This document shows positions 23,472 to 33,317 of a DNA stretch of 64,000 nucleotides, in pieces. The notes beneath the pieces were generated by a model. The model worked only from the letters and a program-made list of their open reading frames with translations. It was not told the origin of the DNA and searched no databases. This DNA is from Nocardioides ferulae (GTDB lineage Bacteria > Actinomycetota > Actinomycetes > Propionibacteriales > Nocardioidaceae). Location of the stretch: assembly GCF_003660455.1 (NCBI RefSeq), contig NZ_QZVR01000022.1:1-64000 (forward strand), read 5' to 3'. How positions within the stretch are numbered: position 1 is the stretch's first letter; the number at the start of each line of letters is the position of its first letter. Position numbers and translations under genes: made by a program.

Positions 23472-24643
23472 GACGCCACCCCTCCCTGGGTGCGCCCGGG
23501 GGCCGGGCGCGCGGCGAACACGGTGAGCGCCGCCGGCACCATCAAGGCGGCGACGACGAGCAGCATCTCCAGCGTGCCGACCCGGTCGCCCAGCATGCCG
23601 AGCAGCGGCGGGCCGGCCAGGAACGCGCCGTACCCGATCGTGGACACGACGCTGACCCGCGCGGCCGCGCCGATCGGGTCGTCGGCGGCCGCGCTCATCC
23701 CGACCGGGAAGCCGAGCGAGGCACCGACGCCCCAGACCAGGATGCCGACCGCGACGGGCAACCAGTGCCCTCCGAAGACCACCATCACCACACCGGCGGC
23801 CGAGGCGGCCGAGCTGGCCCACAGCACCGGGGCCCGGCCGAAGGCGTCCAGGGCGACGGGGCCGAACAGGCGCCCGGCCGTCATCGCCGCCACGAAGAGC
23901 GCGAACCCGGCGACACCGGCCCAGTGGGGCGCCTCGTAGCCGTCGATCAGCGCGAGGGTGAGCCAGTCGTTGGCGGTGCCCTCGACGACCGCGAACGCCA
24001 GCACCATCACGCCGATCGCGAGCGTGCGCGGCTCGGCCCACGCCGCCAGCACCCGGGTCGGCGTGTGCTCCTCGGGGGTCGGCGGCAGGAAGGTGCGCAC
24101 CATCGTCATGGTCGCCAGCCAGCCGCCGACGACCAGGACCAGGACGTGGGCGACCATCGGCACGTCCCAGGCGGTGAGCGGGATGCCCAGGCCGGCGCCG
24201 GCGAAGCTGCCCAGGCTCCAGGCGGCGTGGAAGCGCGGCATCATCGTCCGCGCGAATCGGCGCTCGACCTCCGCGGCCTCGACGTTCATCGCGACGTCCC
24301 AGCCGCTGAAGCCCAGCCCGTAGACGAACAGGCCGACCGCGGTGGGCAGCACCGCGTCGACCACGGTCGCGCCGACCGCCGCGAGGATCAGCCCGACCGC
24401 GGCCAGGCTGGCCGCCAGCCGGACGACGTTCGCGGCGCCGAGGCGCTGGATCAACCAGCCGCTGCTCGGCAGCGCGATCAGCGACGCGGCGGACGCGGAG
24501 AGCAGCAGCAGTCCGAGGGCGCCGTTGTCGAGCGCGAGGTCGCTGCGCACGTCCGGCAGCCGCGAGACCAGCGTGGCGAACATGAAGCCGTTGAGCGCGA
24601 AGACGACGGCGACCGCGTTGCGGGTGGTGGTCAGCGCGGGCAC
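23468..24643 (-). CDS. Major facilitator superfamily transporter
   Basis: About 391 aa from a GTG codon at 24643; a TTG at 24679 and a GTG at 24661 are also in frame, and none has a good ribosome site, so the start is uncertain. Twelve hydrophobic helices are visible, beginning NAVAVVFALNGFMFATLVSRLPD. The loop after helix 1 holds SRLPDVR and the motif after helix 2 is SSGWLIQRLG. GFSGWDVAMNVEAAEVER in helix 5 and AWSLGSFAGAGLG resemble YbjJ-like members of the sugar or fucose-permease branch. The substrate is unknown. It is the first gene of the ABC exporter operon. Confidence 0.85.
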   Translation of the reverse strand: MPALTTTRNAVAVVFALNGFMFATLVSRLPDVRSDLALDNGALGLLLLSASAASLIALPSSGWLIQRLGAANVVRLAASLAAVGLILAAVGATVVDAVLPTAVGLFVYGLGFSGWDVAMNVEAAEVERRFARTMMPRFHAAWSLGSFAGAGLGIPLTAWDVPMVAHVLVLVVGGWLATMTMVRTFLPPTPEEHTPTRVLAAWAEPRTLAIGVMVLAFAVVEGTANDWLTLALIDGYEAPHWAGVAGFALFVAAMTAGRLFGPVALDAFGRAPVLWASSAASAAGVVMVVFGGHWLPVAVGILVWGVGASLGFPVGMSAAADDPIGAAARVSVVSTIGYGAFLAGPPLLGMLGDRVGTLEMLLVVAALMVPAALTVFAARPAPGRTQGGVAS

Positions 24644-24746
24644 TCCCCCATCCCACCGCACCCCACGGCCCAGCTCCAACTCCGGCGCCGCGTCTGATTC
24701 GCCACGTTCTTTACCGCGCCAGTGGGGACCACGGCGCGCGGTGCGT

Positions 24747-25187
24747 TCAGTGCAGCCGGGCGGCCCCCGGGGGGCCGGCCTCGAGCCAGGACTGAAGGCC
24801 GGTCAACGAGTCGGGACCCATCGCCAACTCGACCTCGCCCTCGGGCGTGCCGCAGACGACCACGACGTGTCCGGGGTAGAGCGACAGCTGCTCGGGACCC
24901 TCCGGTTCGCGGCGGCCGAGGTAGCGCAGCTCGGACCGGTGCCAGCGGCACCGCGGGCGTGGTGCCAGCGAGAAGATGCGGAACCACTCCAGCGTCTCGC
25001 CGGAGTAGCGGCCGAGCCCGAGAAGCCAACCGCGCCCGGCCCTGGTGGACCGGACGCGGAAGCTGAGCTCGAAGGTGCCGCCGTGACGCGAGAGCGCACG
25101 CCGGCGGACGATCAGGCAGACCCCGTAGAGCAGCACCAGCAGGAGCAGCGCGCCGGCTGCGTCCAGCAGCACCTGCCATACCGGCAT
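24747..25187 (-). CDS. DUF2550 membrane protein
   Basis: About 146 aa from MPVWQVLLDAAG, with GGAGG 6 nt upstream. One N-terminal membrane helix (AGALLLLVLLYGVCLIV), then a basic cytoplasmic part: FELSFRVRSTRAGRGW, GLGRYSGETLEWFRIFSL, and a short C-terminal GPDSLTGLQSWLEAGPPG. The family follows atpC in many actinobacteria (Rv1312 in M. tuberculosis), as here. Function is unknown. A very large hairpin lies between it and atpC, so it is probably transcribed separately or through partial readthrough. Confidence 0.88.
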   Translation of the reverse strand: MPVWQVLLDAAGALLLLVLLYGVCLIVRRRALSRHGGTFELSFRVRSTRAGRGWLLGLGRYSGETLEWFRIFSLAPRPRCRWHRSELRYLGRREPEGPEQLSLYPGHVVVVCGTPEGEVELAMGPDSLTGLQSWLEAGPPGAARLH

Positions 25188-25200
25188 GCGAGGCCTCCGT

Positions 25201-25258
25201 CGTCGGTCACCGGGACTCACCCGGGGCGCTCACCCTAGCGGGCCCCCGGTGACCGACG
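25201..25258 (-). terminator. Large hairpin between atpC and DUF2550 gene
   Basis: Perfect 14-bp inverted repeat (25201-25214 and 25245-25258) enclosing a second smaller stem, CGCT / AGCG, in the loop. It begins 33 nt past the atpC stop, and its far end is 2 nt from the Shine-Dalgarno sequence of the DUF2550 gene. It should end the ATP synthase transcript. Confidence 0.7.
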
Positions 25259-25290
25259 ACGGTCGGGTCTGCCTCGTGGTCGGCGGTCGG

Positions 25291-25686
25291 TCAGCGCGCC
25301 TTCTCGACGGCCCGGATCCGCGCCTCGGCACGCCGCAGCCGCCGCTCCGCCTCGTCGGCGGGCAGCAGCCCACGGGCCGTCTCGAGCTCCGCGCGCGCCT
25401 CGTCGATGTCGATGTCCTCCGAGAGCACGACGTGCTCGGAGAGGATCGAGATCCGGTCGCCGGCCACGGAGAGGAACCCTCCGTCGGCCGCCGCGATGAT
25501 CACCTCGTCCTCGTCGTCGCGGACGATCTCCACCACGGCGTCGGTGAGCAGCGAGAGCATCGGCGCGTGGCCGCGCAGCACTCCGACGTCGCCCTCGGTG
25601 GTGCGGGCGATGACCATCGTGGCGCTGCCGGACCAGACCGTGCGGTCGGCCGCGACCAGCTCCACGTGCAGGTGGTCGTCAGTCAT
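25291..25686 (-). CDS. atpC: ATP synthase F1 epsilon subunit
   Basis: 131 aa. Regulatory subunit of the central stalk. The N-terminal beta-sandwich runs from LHVELVAADRTVWSG through GVLRGHAPMLSLLTDAVVEI, and the C-terminal helices contain DIDEARAELETARGLLPADE. Last gene of the atp operon; its ATG is 7 nt after the atpD stop. No odd features. Confidence 0.96.
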   Translation of the reverse strand: MTDDHLHVELVAADRTVWSGSATMVIARTTEGDVGVLRGHAPMLSLLTDAVVEIVRDDEDEVIIAAADGGFLSVAGDRISILSEHVVLSEDIDIDEARAELETARGLLPADEAERRLRRAEARIRAVEKAR

Positions 25687-25693
25687 CGTCGCC

Positions 25694-27148
<1,455 letters not shown>

Positions 27149-27189
27149 TTGTCTTCACTCACCTTGTGATTCGGTGTGGGGTTCGGGTG

Positions 27190-28104
27190 TCACTCGCTGG
27201 CGGCGTTGGCGTCGGCCAGCGCGTTGACGCCACCGACGATCTCGCTGATTTCCTGGGTGATGCCGGCCTGGCGGGCCTGGTTGGCGATCCGCGTGTACTT
27301 CTTGATCAGCTCCTCGGCGTTGTCCGTCGCCGACTTCATCGCCTTCTGCCGGGCCGCGAGCTCGGAGGCGGCGGCCTGGAGCAGCGAGAAGAAGATGCGG
27401 CTCTGGACGTACTGCGGGAGCAGCGCGTCGAGGACCTCCTCGGCGGAGGGCTCGAACTCGTAGAGCGGCAGCAGCTCGCTCTCCGCGGGGCGCCCCTCGT
27501 CCTCGACGACCTCCAACGGCAGCAGCCGCACGGCGGTGGGCTCCTGGGAGAGCATCGACCGGAACCGCGTGTAGACCACGTGGACCTCGTCGACGTCGCC
27601 GTCCTCACCCTGCTCCTTGAGGAACGAGTCGATCAGGGCGCGGCCGACCTCGGCCGCCACCTCGTAGGAGGGCTGGTCGGAGAAGCCCGTCCAGCTCTGC
27701 ACCACGGGGCGGTTGCGGAACTTGAAGTAGGCCTCGCCCTTGCGACCGCAGATGTAGGTGTCGATCTCCTTGCCCTCGTCGCGCAGGCGCTCGGCCAGCC
27801 GCTCGTACTCCTTGAGCACGCTCGAGGAGTAGGCGCCGGCGAGACCGCGGTCGCTGGTCACGACCAGCACCGCCGCCCGCTTCGGGTTCTCCTCCTCGCG
27901 GGTCAGCGGGTGGTCGACGTCGGAGAACGTCGCCAGGGCCGACACCGCGCGGGTCAGCTCGCGGGCGTAGGGCGCGGCGGCCTGGGCCCGCTGCTGGGCC
28001 TTGATGATCCGGGAGGCGGCGATGAGCTCCATGGCGCGGGTGATCTTCTTCATCGACTCCGTCGACTTGATCCGCGCGCGGTACTCGCGCACCGAGAGAG
28101 CCAT
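27190..28104 (-). CDS. atpG: ATP synthase F1 gamma subunit
   Basis: 304 aa. Central rotor shaft. The N-terminal coiled-coil helix is MALSVREYRARIKSTESMKK followed by ITRAMELIAASR, the Rossmann-like middle has VLVVTSDRGLAGAYSSSVLK, and the C-terminal helix ends KYTRIANQARQAGITQEISE. It carries an acidic insert around residues 165-235 (EQGEDGDVDEVH), common in actinobacterial gamma subunits. Six nt separate its start from the atpA stop. Confidence 0.97.
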   Translation of the reverse strand: MALSVREYRARIKSTESMKKITRAMELIAASRIIKAQQRAQAAAPYARELTRAVSALATFSDVDHPLTREEENPKRAAVLVVTSDRGLAGAYSSSVLKEYERLAERLRDEGKEIDTYICGRKGEAYFKFRNRPVVQSWTGFSDQPSYEVAAEVGRALIDSFLKEQGEDGDVDEVHVVYTRFRSMLSQEPTAVRLLPLEVVEDEGRPAESELLPLYEFEPSAEEVLDALLPQYVQSRIFFSLLQAAASELAARQKAMKSATDNAEELIKKYTRIANQARQAGITQEISEIVGGVNALADANAASE

Positions 28105-28110
28105 GTGAGA

Positions 28111-29754
28111 TCAGCCCCGCTTCTGCTTGACGATCTGCTCCTGCTCGACCTCGTCGTCGCCCAGTGCCTCCGCCTCCGGCTCGTGGCCGACCTTGACCGA
28201 GCCCCCGTCGGAGGTCTCGAACTGGTCGAGGAACGAGTCGTAGGCGTCGGCGACGCTGCGCTCGGTGTCGTCCTCGAACTTCAGGGTCTCGCGGATCGTG
28301 GCCAGGATGCCGTCGTGCGAGCGGCGCAGGTAGTCGAGGAACTCGTGCTCGAAGCGCAGCACGTCGTCGGCCGGCACCTTGTCGAGACGGCCGCTGGTGC
28401 CCAGCCACAGGGAGACGGTCATCTCCTCGAGCGGGTAGGGCGAGTACGCCGGCTGCTTGAGCAGCGCCATCAGCCGCTGGCCGCGGTCGAGCTGCTGGCG
28501 GGACGCCGCGTCGAGGTCGGAGGCGAACATCGCGAACGCCTCCATGGCGCGGAACTGGGCCAGGTCGACCTTGAGCGATCCGGTGACCGCCTTCATCGCC
28601 TTGGTCATCGCCGAGCCGCCCACGCGCGAGACCGACACACCGACGTCGATCGCCGGCCGCTGGTTGGCGGCGAACAGGTCGGACTGCAGGAAGATCTGGC
28701 CGTCGGTGATCGAGATGACGTTGGTCGGGATGTAGGCCGACACGTCGTTGGCCTTGGTCTCGATGATCGGCAGACCGGTCATCGAGCCCGCGCCGAGCTC
28801 GTCGGAGAGCTTCGCGCAACGCTCGAGCAGGCGGCTGTGCAGGTAGAACACGTCGCCCGGGTAGGCCTCACGGCCCGGCGGGCGGCGCAGCAGCAGCGAC
28901 ACCGCGCGGTAGGCCTCGGCCTGCTTGGTCAGGTCGTCGAAGACGATGAGGACGTGCTTGCCCTGGTACATCCAGTGCTGGCCGATGGCCGAGCCGGTGT
29001 AGGGGGCGAGGTACTTGAAGCCCGCGCTGTCGGAGGCCGGCGAGGCGATGATCGTGGTGTACTCCAGGGCGCCCGCGGCCTCGAGCGCGCCACGCACCGA
29101 GGCGATCGTCGAGCCCTTCTGGCCGATCGCGACGTAGATGCAGCGGACCTGCTTCGTCGGGTCGCCGGAGTCCCAGTTCTGCTTCTGGTTGATGATCGTG
29201 TCGATCGCGATCGTGGTCTTGCCCGTCGACCGGTCGCCGATGATCAGCTGCCGCTGCCCGCGACCGATCGGCGTCATCGCGTCGATCGCCTTGATGCCGG
29301 TGGCCAGCGGCTCGTGCACCGACTTGCGAGCCATCACGCCCGGCGCCTGGAGCTCGAGGGCACGGCGTCCCTCGGCCTCGATCTCGCCGAGGCCGTCGAT
29401 CGCGTTGCCGAGCGGGTCGACGACCCGACCCATGAAGTTGTCGCCGACCGGGACCGAGAGGATCTCGCCGGTGCGGCGCACCGACTGGCCCTCCTCGATG
29501 CCCTCGAAGTCACCGAGGATGACGACACCGATCTCGCGGGTGTCGAGGTTCAGCGCCAGGCCCAGCGTGCCGTCCTCGAACTCCAGGAGCTCGTTGGCCA
29601 TGGCCGACGGGAGGCCGCTCACGCGGGCGATGCCGTCACCGGCCTGCGCCACGGTGCCGACCTCTTCCTTGCTCGCGGCGTCGGGCTGGTACTCGGACAC
29701 GAAGCGCTGCAGCGCGTCCCGGATCTCGTCCGGACGGATCGAAAGCTCCGTCAT
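28111..29754 (-). CDS. atpA: ATP synthase F1 alpha subunit
   Basis: 547 aa. Non-catalytic nucleotide-binding subunit: Walker A IIGDRSTGKTTIAIDTIINQ, VYVAIGQKGST, the arginine-finger region GSMTGLPIIETKANDVSAYI and PTNVISITDGQIFL, SRVGGSAMTKAMK near the centre. The C-terminus is extended by about 35 charged residues (SVKVGHEPEAEALGDDEVEQ), as in mycobacteria where this tail restrains ATP hydrolysis; the same role here is inference. Next gene atpG follows after 6 nt. Confidence 0.98.
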   Translation of the reverse strand: MTELSIRPDEIRDALQRFVSEYQPDAASKEEVGTVAQAGDGIARVSGLPSAMANELLEFEDGTLGLALNLDTREIGVVILGDFEGIEEGQSVRRTGEILSVPVGDNFMGRVVDPLGNAIDGLGEIEAEGRRALELQAPGVMARKSVHEPLATGIKAIDAMTPIGRGQRQLIIGDRSTGKTTIAIDTIINQKQNWDSGDPTKQVRCIYVAIGQKGSTIASVRGALEAAGALEYTTIIASPASDSAGFKYLAPYTGSAIGQHWMYQGKHVLIVFDDLTKQAEAYRAVSLLLRRPPGREAYPGDVFYLHSRLLERCAKLSDELGAGSMTGLPIIETKANDVSAYIPTNVISITDGQIFLQSDLFAANQRPAIDVGVSVSRVGGSAMTKAMKAVTGSLKVDLAQFRAMEAFAMFASDLDAASRQQLDRGQRLMALLKQPAYSPYPLEEMTVSLWLGTSGRLDKVPADDVLRFEHEFLDYLRRSHDGILATIRETLKFEDDTERSVADAYDSFLDQFETSDGGSVKVGHEPEAEALGDDEVEQEQIVKQKRG

Positions 29755-29825
29755 CTCTGCCTACTCTCTTGGGCTCTCTGGGGCTCTACGTACAACGGAT
29801 GTCTGGGGTTCGGGGCGGCAGCGGC

Positions 29826-30647
29826 TCAGCCCGCGAGCGCCCGGCGTGCCTCGTCGAGGCGGGAGGAGACGGTGCCGTCGATGACGTCGTCGCCGATGGC
29901 GATCCGCAGACCACCGACCAGCTCCGGGTCGACCACGACGTTGAGGTGCACAGGCCTGCCGTACTGGGCCGACAGGGTGCGCTGCAACCGCTCCTGGTCC
30001 GAGGCGCTCAGCGCAGCAGCGACCCGCACCTCGGCAACGGACTCCTGGTGCACGGACGCGGCGACCTTCTGGTACTCCTCGATCGCCACGCCCACGGTCC
30101 GGTACGAGCCGGCCAGCGCCTGCTCGGCCAGCGCCAGCGTGGCCGGCAGCACCCGGTCGCCCAGCAGGCTGCTCAGCAGCCGCCGCTTGTCGGCCACCGA
30201 CCGCGACCGGTCCGAGAGCGCGTTGCGCAGCTCGGACTCGTCGTTGACCAGCCGGCCCACGGCGAACAGCTCGTCGGAGAGCCGACGAGCGTCGGCGTCA
30301 CCGGCGGAGCGCACGGTGGCGACCACCCCGAGGTGCTCGAGGGCGTCGGCCAGGTCGCGCGCCAGGGTCCACCGGCTCGCCACCGCCTCGCCCACCAGTT
30401 GCAGCGAGACGGGGTTGACCTTGCCCTCGAGCAGCCCACGCATCAGCCCGGCCCGGGCCTGGCGGTCCTTGCCGGGGTCGGTGGCGCTGCGCCGCAGCGC
30501 GGGCTCGGAGCGCAGGATCTCCGCGACCGCGAAGAGGTCCTTGCCGACCCGAGCCAGGTCGGTCGAGCCGGCCGCCTGGTTCAGCTGCTCGGTCAGCCCG
30601 GTCGCCGCCTCGGCCGAGGCCCCGCGCAGGTTGCTGGGCAGGGTCAT
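29826..30647 (-). CDS. atpH: ATP synthase F1 delta subunit (long form)
   Basis: 273 aa, longer than the usual 180. The N-terminal helical region appears twice: about 40-120 (AVAEILRSEPALRRSATDPG ... LVGEAVASRW) and about 128-205 (AVGRLVNDESELRNALSDRS ... LAEQALAGSY), both with the same helix pattern. The C-terminal domain holds QSDQERLQRTL-type helix (ALSASDQERLQRTLSAQYG) and VNVVVDPELVGGLRIAIGDD, the conserved end that contacts the b stalk. Its ATG overlaps the atpF stop by 4 nt. It is not the b-delta fusion known from mycobacteria. Confidence 0.94.
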   Translation of the reverse strand: MTLPSNLRGASAEAATGLTEQLNQAAGSTDLARVGKDLFAVAEILRSEPALRRSATDPGKDRQARAGLMRGLLEGKVNPVSLQLVGEAVASRWTLARDLADALEHLGVVATVRSAGDADARRLSDELFAVGRLVNDESELRNALSDRSRSVADKRRLLSSLLGDRVLPATLALAEQALAGSYRTVGVAIEEYQKVAASVHQESVAEVRVAAALSASDQERLQRTLSAQYGRPVHLNVVVDPELVGGLRIAIGDDVIDGTVSSRLDEARRALAG

Positions 30648-31183
30648 CGGCTGGTTCCCTCGAGGCTCTCGAGGTCGGCCAGGAACCGGTCGACCACGCG
30701 GGCCGAGCGCTCGTCGTCGGCGAGGCTCTCACCGACGATCCGCCCCGCGAGCGAGGTGGCGAGGGTGCCGACCTCGGCCCGCAGCGAGGTGACCGCCTGC
30801 TGGCGCTCCGCCTCGATCTGGGCCTTGCCGGCCCCGACGATGCGGTCGGCCTCGGTCTGCGCCTGCTGCCGCATCTCGGCGATGATCTGGGCACCCTGCT
30901 CGCGCGCCTCCTCGCGGATCCGCGCGGCCTCGTGCCGGGCCTCGGCGAGCTGCTGCTCGAGCTCGGCCAGCTTGGCGTCGGCGGCGGCCTGCTTGGTCTC
31001 GGCCGCCTCCAGCCCGCCCTCGATGGCCTTGGTGCGCTCGGCGAAGGCCCGCTCGAAGTTCGGGACGACGAACTTCGCGACGGCGAAGAGCAGCACCAGG
31101 AAGACGGCCGTGCCCAAGATGATCTCGGACAGGTGCGGGATGAGCGGGTTCAGCTCCTCCGCGGCCTGGATGGAATCACGCAT
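30644..31183 (-). CDS. atpF: ATP synthase Fo b subunit
   Basis: 179 aa. Peripheral stalk: one membrane helix near the N-terminus (LSEIILGTAVFLVLLFAVAKFV) then a long charged coiled coil (LEAAETKQAAADAKLAELEQ, AEARHEAARIREEAREQGAQ) that dimerises and binds the delta subunit. Normal length. 35 nt separate it from the c-subunit gene. Confidence 0.96.
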   Translation of the reverse strand: MRDSIQAAEELNPLIPHLSEIILGTAVFLVLLFAVAKFVVPNFERAFAERTKAIEGGLEAAETKQAAADAKLAELEQQLAEARHEAARIREEAREQGAQIIAEMRQQAQTEADRIVGAGKAQIEAERQQAVTSLRAEVGTLATSLAGRIVGESLADDERSARVVDRFLADLESLEGTSR

Positions 31184-31218
31184 GTGTCACCTCGTGGTCT
31201 TCCGGACTCCCGACCGGA

Positions 31219-31425
31219 TCACTGAATGGCGAAGGCGAGCGCGATACCGATGATGGCCAGCGCCTCGGCGAGCGCGAAGCCCAGGATGGCGATCGACTGC
31301 AGTCGGGACTGCGACTCGGGCTGGCGCGCGACGCCGTTGATGTAGGCGGCGAAGATCAGGCCCACGGCGATGGCCGGGCCGATCGTCGCGACACCGTAGC
31401 CGAGCATGTTCAGAGAGCCTTCCAC
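31219..31425 (-). CDS. atpE: ATP synthase Fo c subunit
   Basis: 68 aa hairpin of two membrane helices forming the proton-driven rotor ring. The polar loop is NGVARQPESQSR, and the essential carboxylate is Glu54 in FALAEALAIIG. The sequence is shorter at the N-terminus than some mycobacterial c subunits but complete. Diarylquinoline-type inhibitors act on this subunit in mycobacteria. Confidence 0.97.
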   Translation of the reverse strand: MEGSLNMLGYGVATIGPAIAVGLIFAAYINGVARQPESQSRLQSIAILGFALAEALAIIGIALAFAIQ

Positions 31426-31534
31426 GGCTTTCCCTTTCGTCGTGACGCGTGCGCGTCGTATGTGCGGATCGAGCGAACTTCGAGGGGTACTTCGAGGGTA
31501 TGCAGTTGTGGTCGGGCGGCGGGCCGCCGACTTC

Positions 31535-32341
31535 TCAGTGGTCCTCGGCGACCGCGCCCGCGACGTACATCGCGGTCAGCAGCGTGAAGACGTAGGCCTG
31601 CAGGAACATCACCAGCAGCTCGAGGGCGCTGACGGCGAAGAACATCACGAACGACATCACGCCGCCGAAGATGTTCATCAGCGAGGAGCTGGCCTCGAAG
31701 AGGAGGTACTCGCCGCCGAGCGCGAACAGGATGAGCAGCAGGTGGCCGGCGAACATGTTGGCGAACAGACGCAGCGCCAGCGTGACCGGCCGGACCACGA
31801 TGTTGGAGAGGAACTCCAGCGGGATGATCAGGGCGAGCACGGGGCCGCCCACGCCGCCGGGGACGGTGGTGTGCTTGATGTAGCCCCACACGCCGTGCTT
31901 CCACATGCCGGCGCCGTTGTAGAGCAGCCAGGACAGCGCGGCCAGGCCGTAGGCGTAGCCCGAGTGCGAGAACGTCGGGAACTGGACCAGCGGGATCATG
32001 CCGAAGTAGTTGTTCACGAGCACGAACAGGAAGAGCGTGAACAGGTAGGGCACGAACTTCATGAAGTGCTCGGAGCCGATGGAGTCGCGCGCGATGCTGT
32101 TGCGGACCCCTCCGTAGACGAACTCTCCGGCGAACTGCAGCCGGCCCGGCACGACGGCCGCGCGCCGCGACATGGCGTAGGTCAGCGCGAAGATGAGCAC
32201 CGCGGAGAGCACGATCATCACCATCGGCTTGGTGACCTCGCCGAAGATCGGCGGCAGGTCGAAGTCGGCCGGCCCCGGCGGGGTGAAGCCACCGCCGCTC
32301 GCCATGGGGGCGAGCGTGGTAGCGAGGTTCCCAGCGATCAA
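31535..32341 (-). CDS. atpB: ATP synthase Fo a subunit
   Basis: 268 aa, membrane protein forming the proton half-channels beside the c ring. The conserved stator Arg lies in VTLALRLFANMFAGHLLL and a second conserved segment is ILRxx-free VALFALGGEYLLFE; the C-terminal helix has LMVFLQAYVFTLLTAMY. The start is TTG: AAGGAG sits 8 nt upstream of it, whereas the first ATG (32305, MASGGGF) has no ribosome site. Relatives also begin close to this point. Confidence 0.95.
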   Translation of the reverse strand: MIAGNLATTLAPMASGGGFTPPGPADFDLPPIFGEVTKPMVMIVLSAVLIFALTYAMSRRAAVVPGRLQFAGEFVYGGVRNSIARDSIGSEHFMKFVPYLFTLFLFVLVNNYFGMIPLVQFPTFSHSGYAYGLAALSWLLYNGAGMWKHGVWGYIKHTTVPGGVGGPVLALIIPLEFLSNIVVRPVTLALRLFANMFAGHLLLILFALGGEYLLFEASSSLMNIFGGVMSFVMFFAVSALELLVMFLQAYVFTLLTAMYVAGAVAEDH

Positions 32342-32363
32342 CGCCGTGTCTCCTTCGTGTAAG

Positions 32364-32594
32364 TCACTCGTCCGAGGCGCTGGGCGCCCCGAACCGCTTC
32401 ATCACCAGGTAGATGCCGAGCCCGGCCCCGAACACGATGCCGAGGGCCACCAGGAAGGTCGTCCCCAGCCAGCGATCGGCCAGCCAGCCGAGGCCACCGT
32501 AGAAGAGCACCCCGGCCAGCAGGTAACTGACGGCCTGCCAGGGATCCACCGACGGCGGCTCCGGGTCTGCGTCCCCCACGTGTCTCGGTGCCAT
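32364..32594 (-). CDS. AtpZ/AtpI-family small membrane protein
   Basis: 76 aa with two membrane helices: VSYLLAGVLFYGGLGWLADR and TTFLVALGIVFGAGLGIYLV. This family sits at the start of ATP synthase operons and is linked to c-ring assembly or cation supply. It lies 22 nt before the TTG start of atpB. Its start codon is ATG in a region without an obvious ribosome site. Confidence 0.85.
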   Translation of the reverse strand: MAPRHVGDADPEPPSVDPWQAVSYLLAGVLFYGGLGWLADRWLGTTFLVALGIVFGAGLGIYLVMKRFGAPSASDE

Positions 32595-32624
32595 CGGGCA
32601 CCGGACTGTAGCAGTCGGTCGGGG

Positions 32625-33155
32625 TCATCGCGTCCCCGCCCCGTGGTCGTCCGACCCGCGGTCGGGCAGCACGAAGATCGGGATCCGGGCCCGGGTGGTG
32701 ACGGCGACCTGACCGGCCATCCAGATCAGCGTCGCGCCGATCACCGAGCCCGCCACCCAGCCCCGGTCCAGCTTCTCGTCCAGGACCGCGGAGTCGGCCA
32801 GGGCGGCCAGCGCGACGAGCACCAGCAGCACCTGCAGGAAGTAGGTCAGCAGCGCGATCATCAGCGCCGCCTCGGGCATCAGCCCCGAGACGACGTTGAC
32901 GGCCGCGGCGCCGCCCGAGAACACGACCGTGACCAGCGCGGTGCCGACCAGAACGCTCCAGGCGGCCGCCGGCCCCTGGGCCAGCCAGCCGATCGCGGCG
33001 ACCAGCATCCCGGCCAGCACGGACACCCCGACGGTGCGCACGAGGATGCCGCCGATCGAGTGCGAAGTGCCCAGTCGGCGGCCGACGGGCGGTCTGTCTC
33101 GGGCCCTGCCTCGCGCAGACCCGGGTCGCCCGGCGGGGCGGTTCTCGGTCGTCAT
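32625..33155 (-). CDS. atpI: AtpI-like membrane protein, first gene of the ATP synthase operon
   Basis: About 176 aa from MTTENRPAGRPGSAR. A basic N-terminal 45 residues precede four membrane helices (IGGILVRTVGVSVLAGMLVA, AAWSVLVGTALVTVVFSGGA, EAALMIALLTYFLQVLLVLV, GWVAGSVIGATLIWMAGQVA), as in AtpI, which assists c-ring assembly. It lies 30 nt upstream of the AtpZ-like gene. An open frame continues 31 codons further upstream but would start inside the leader hairpin region and is rejected. Conservation is low, so the family call rests on topology and place. Confidence 0.75.
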   Translation of the reverse strand: MTTENRPAGRPGSARGRARDRPPVGRRLGTSHSIGGILVRTVGVSVLAGMLVAAIGWLAQGPAAAWSVLVGTALVTVVFSGGAAAVNVVSGLMPEAALMIALLTYFLQVLLVLVALAALADSAVLDEKLDRGWVAGSVIGATLIWMAGQVAVTTRARIPIFVLPDRGSDDHGAGTR

Positions 33156-33213
33156 GAGGCGGCCGTTCCTGGTCGGGGTCGAGGGGGTGACGCACGGTCG
33201 CGGACCGAGGTCG

Positions 33214-33234
33214 GAGCGGCTTCTCCAGCCGCTC
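33214..33234 (-). promoter_or_regulatory. Leader hairpin upstream of atpI
   Basis: Perfect 7-bp inverted repeat GAGCGGC / GCCGCTC with a 7-nt loop, 58 nt before the atpI start. It would lie in the 5' leader of the atp transcript if the promoter is in the AT-richer stretch at about 33236-33275. Its role is unknown. Confidence 0.4.
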
Positions 33235-33235
33235 G

Positions 33236-33281
33236 TGAAAGTTATCACAAGGTCTTTGGACCCTAGAAATGGAACGTTCCA
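33236..33281 (-). promoter_or_regulatory. Probable atp operon promoter region with a 12-bp palindrome
   Basis: This stretch between wecA and atpI is clearly AT-richer than its surroundings and contains GATAAC (33241-33246 complement) as a possible -10 element, plus the perfect palindrome TGGAACGTTCCA at 33270-33281. No good -35 hexamer was found. The palindrome may bind a regulator. Confidence 0.35.
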
Positions 33282-33317
33282 GGGCGGATCCTCCCCCGCA
33301 GCCGGGCTGGCGCCGCT

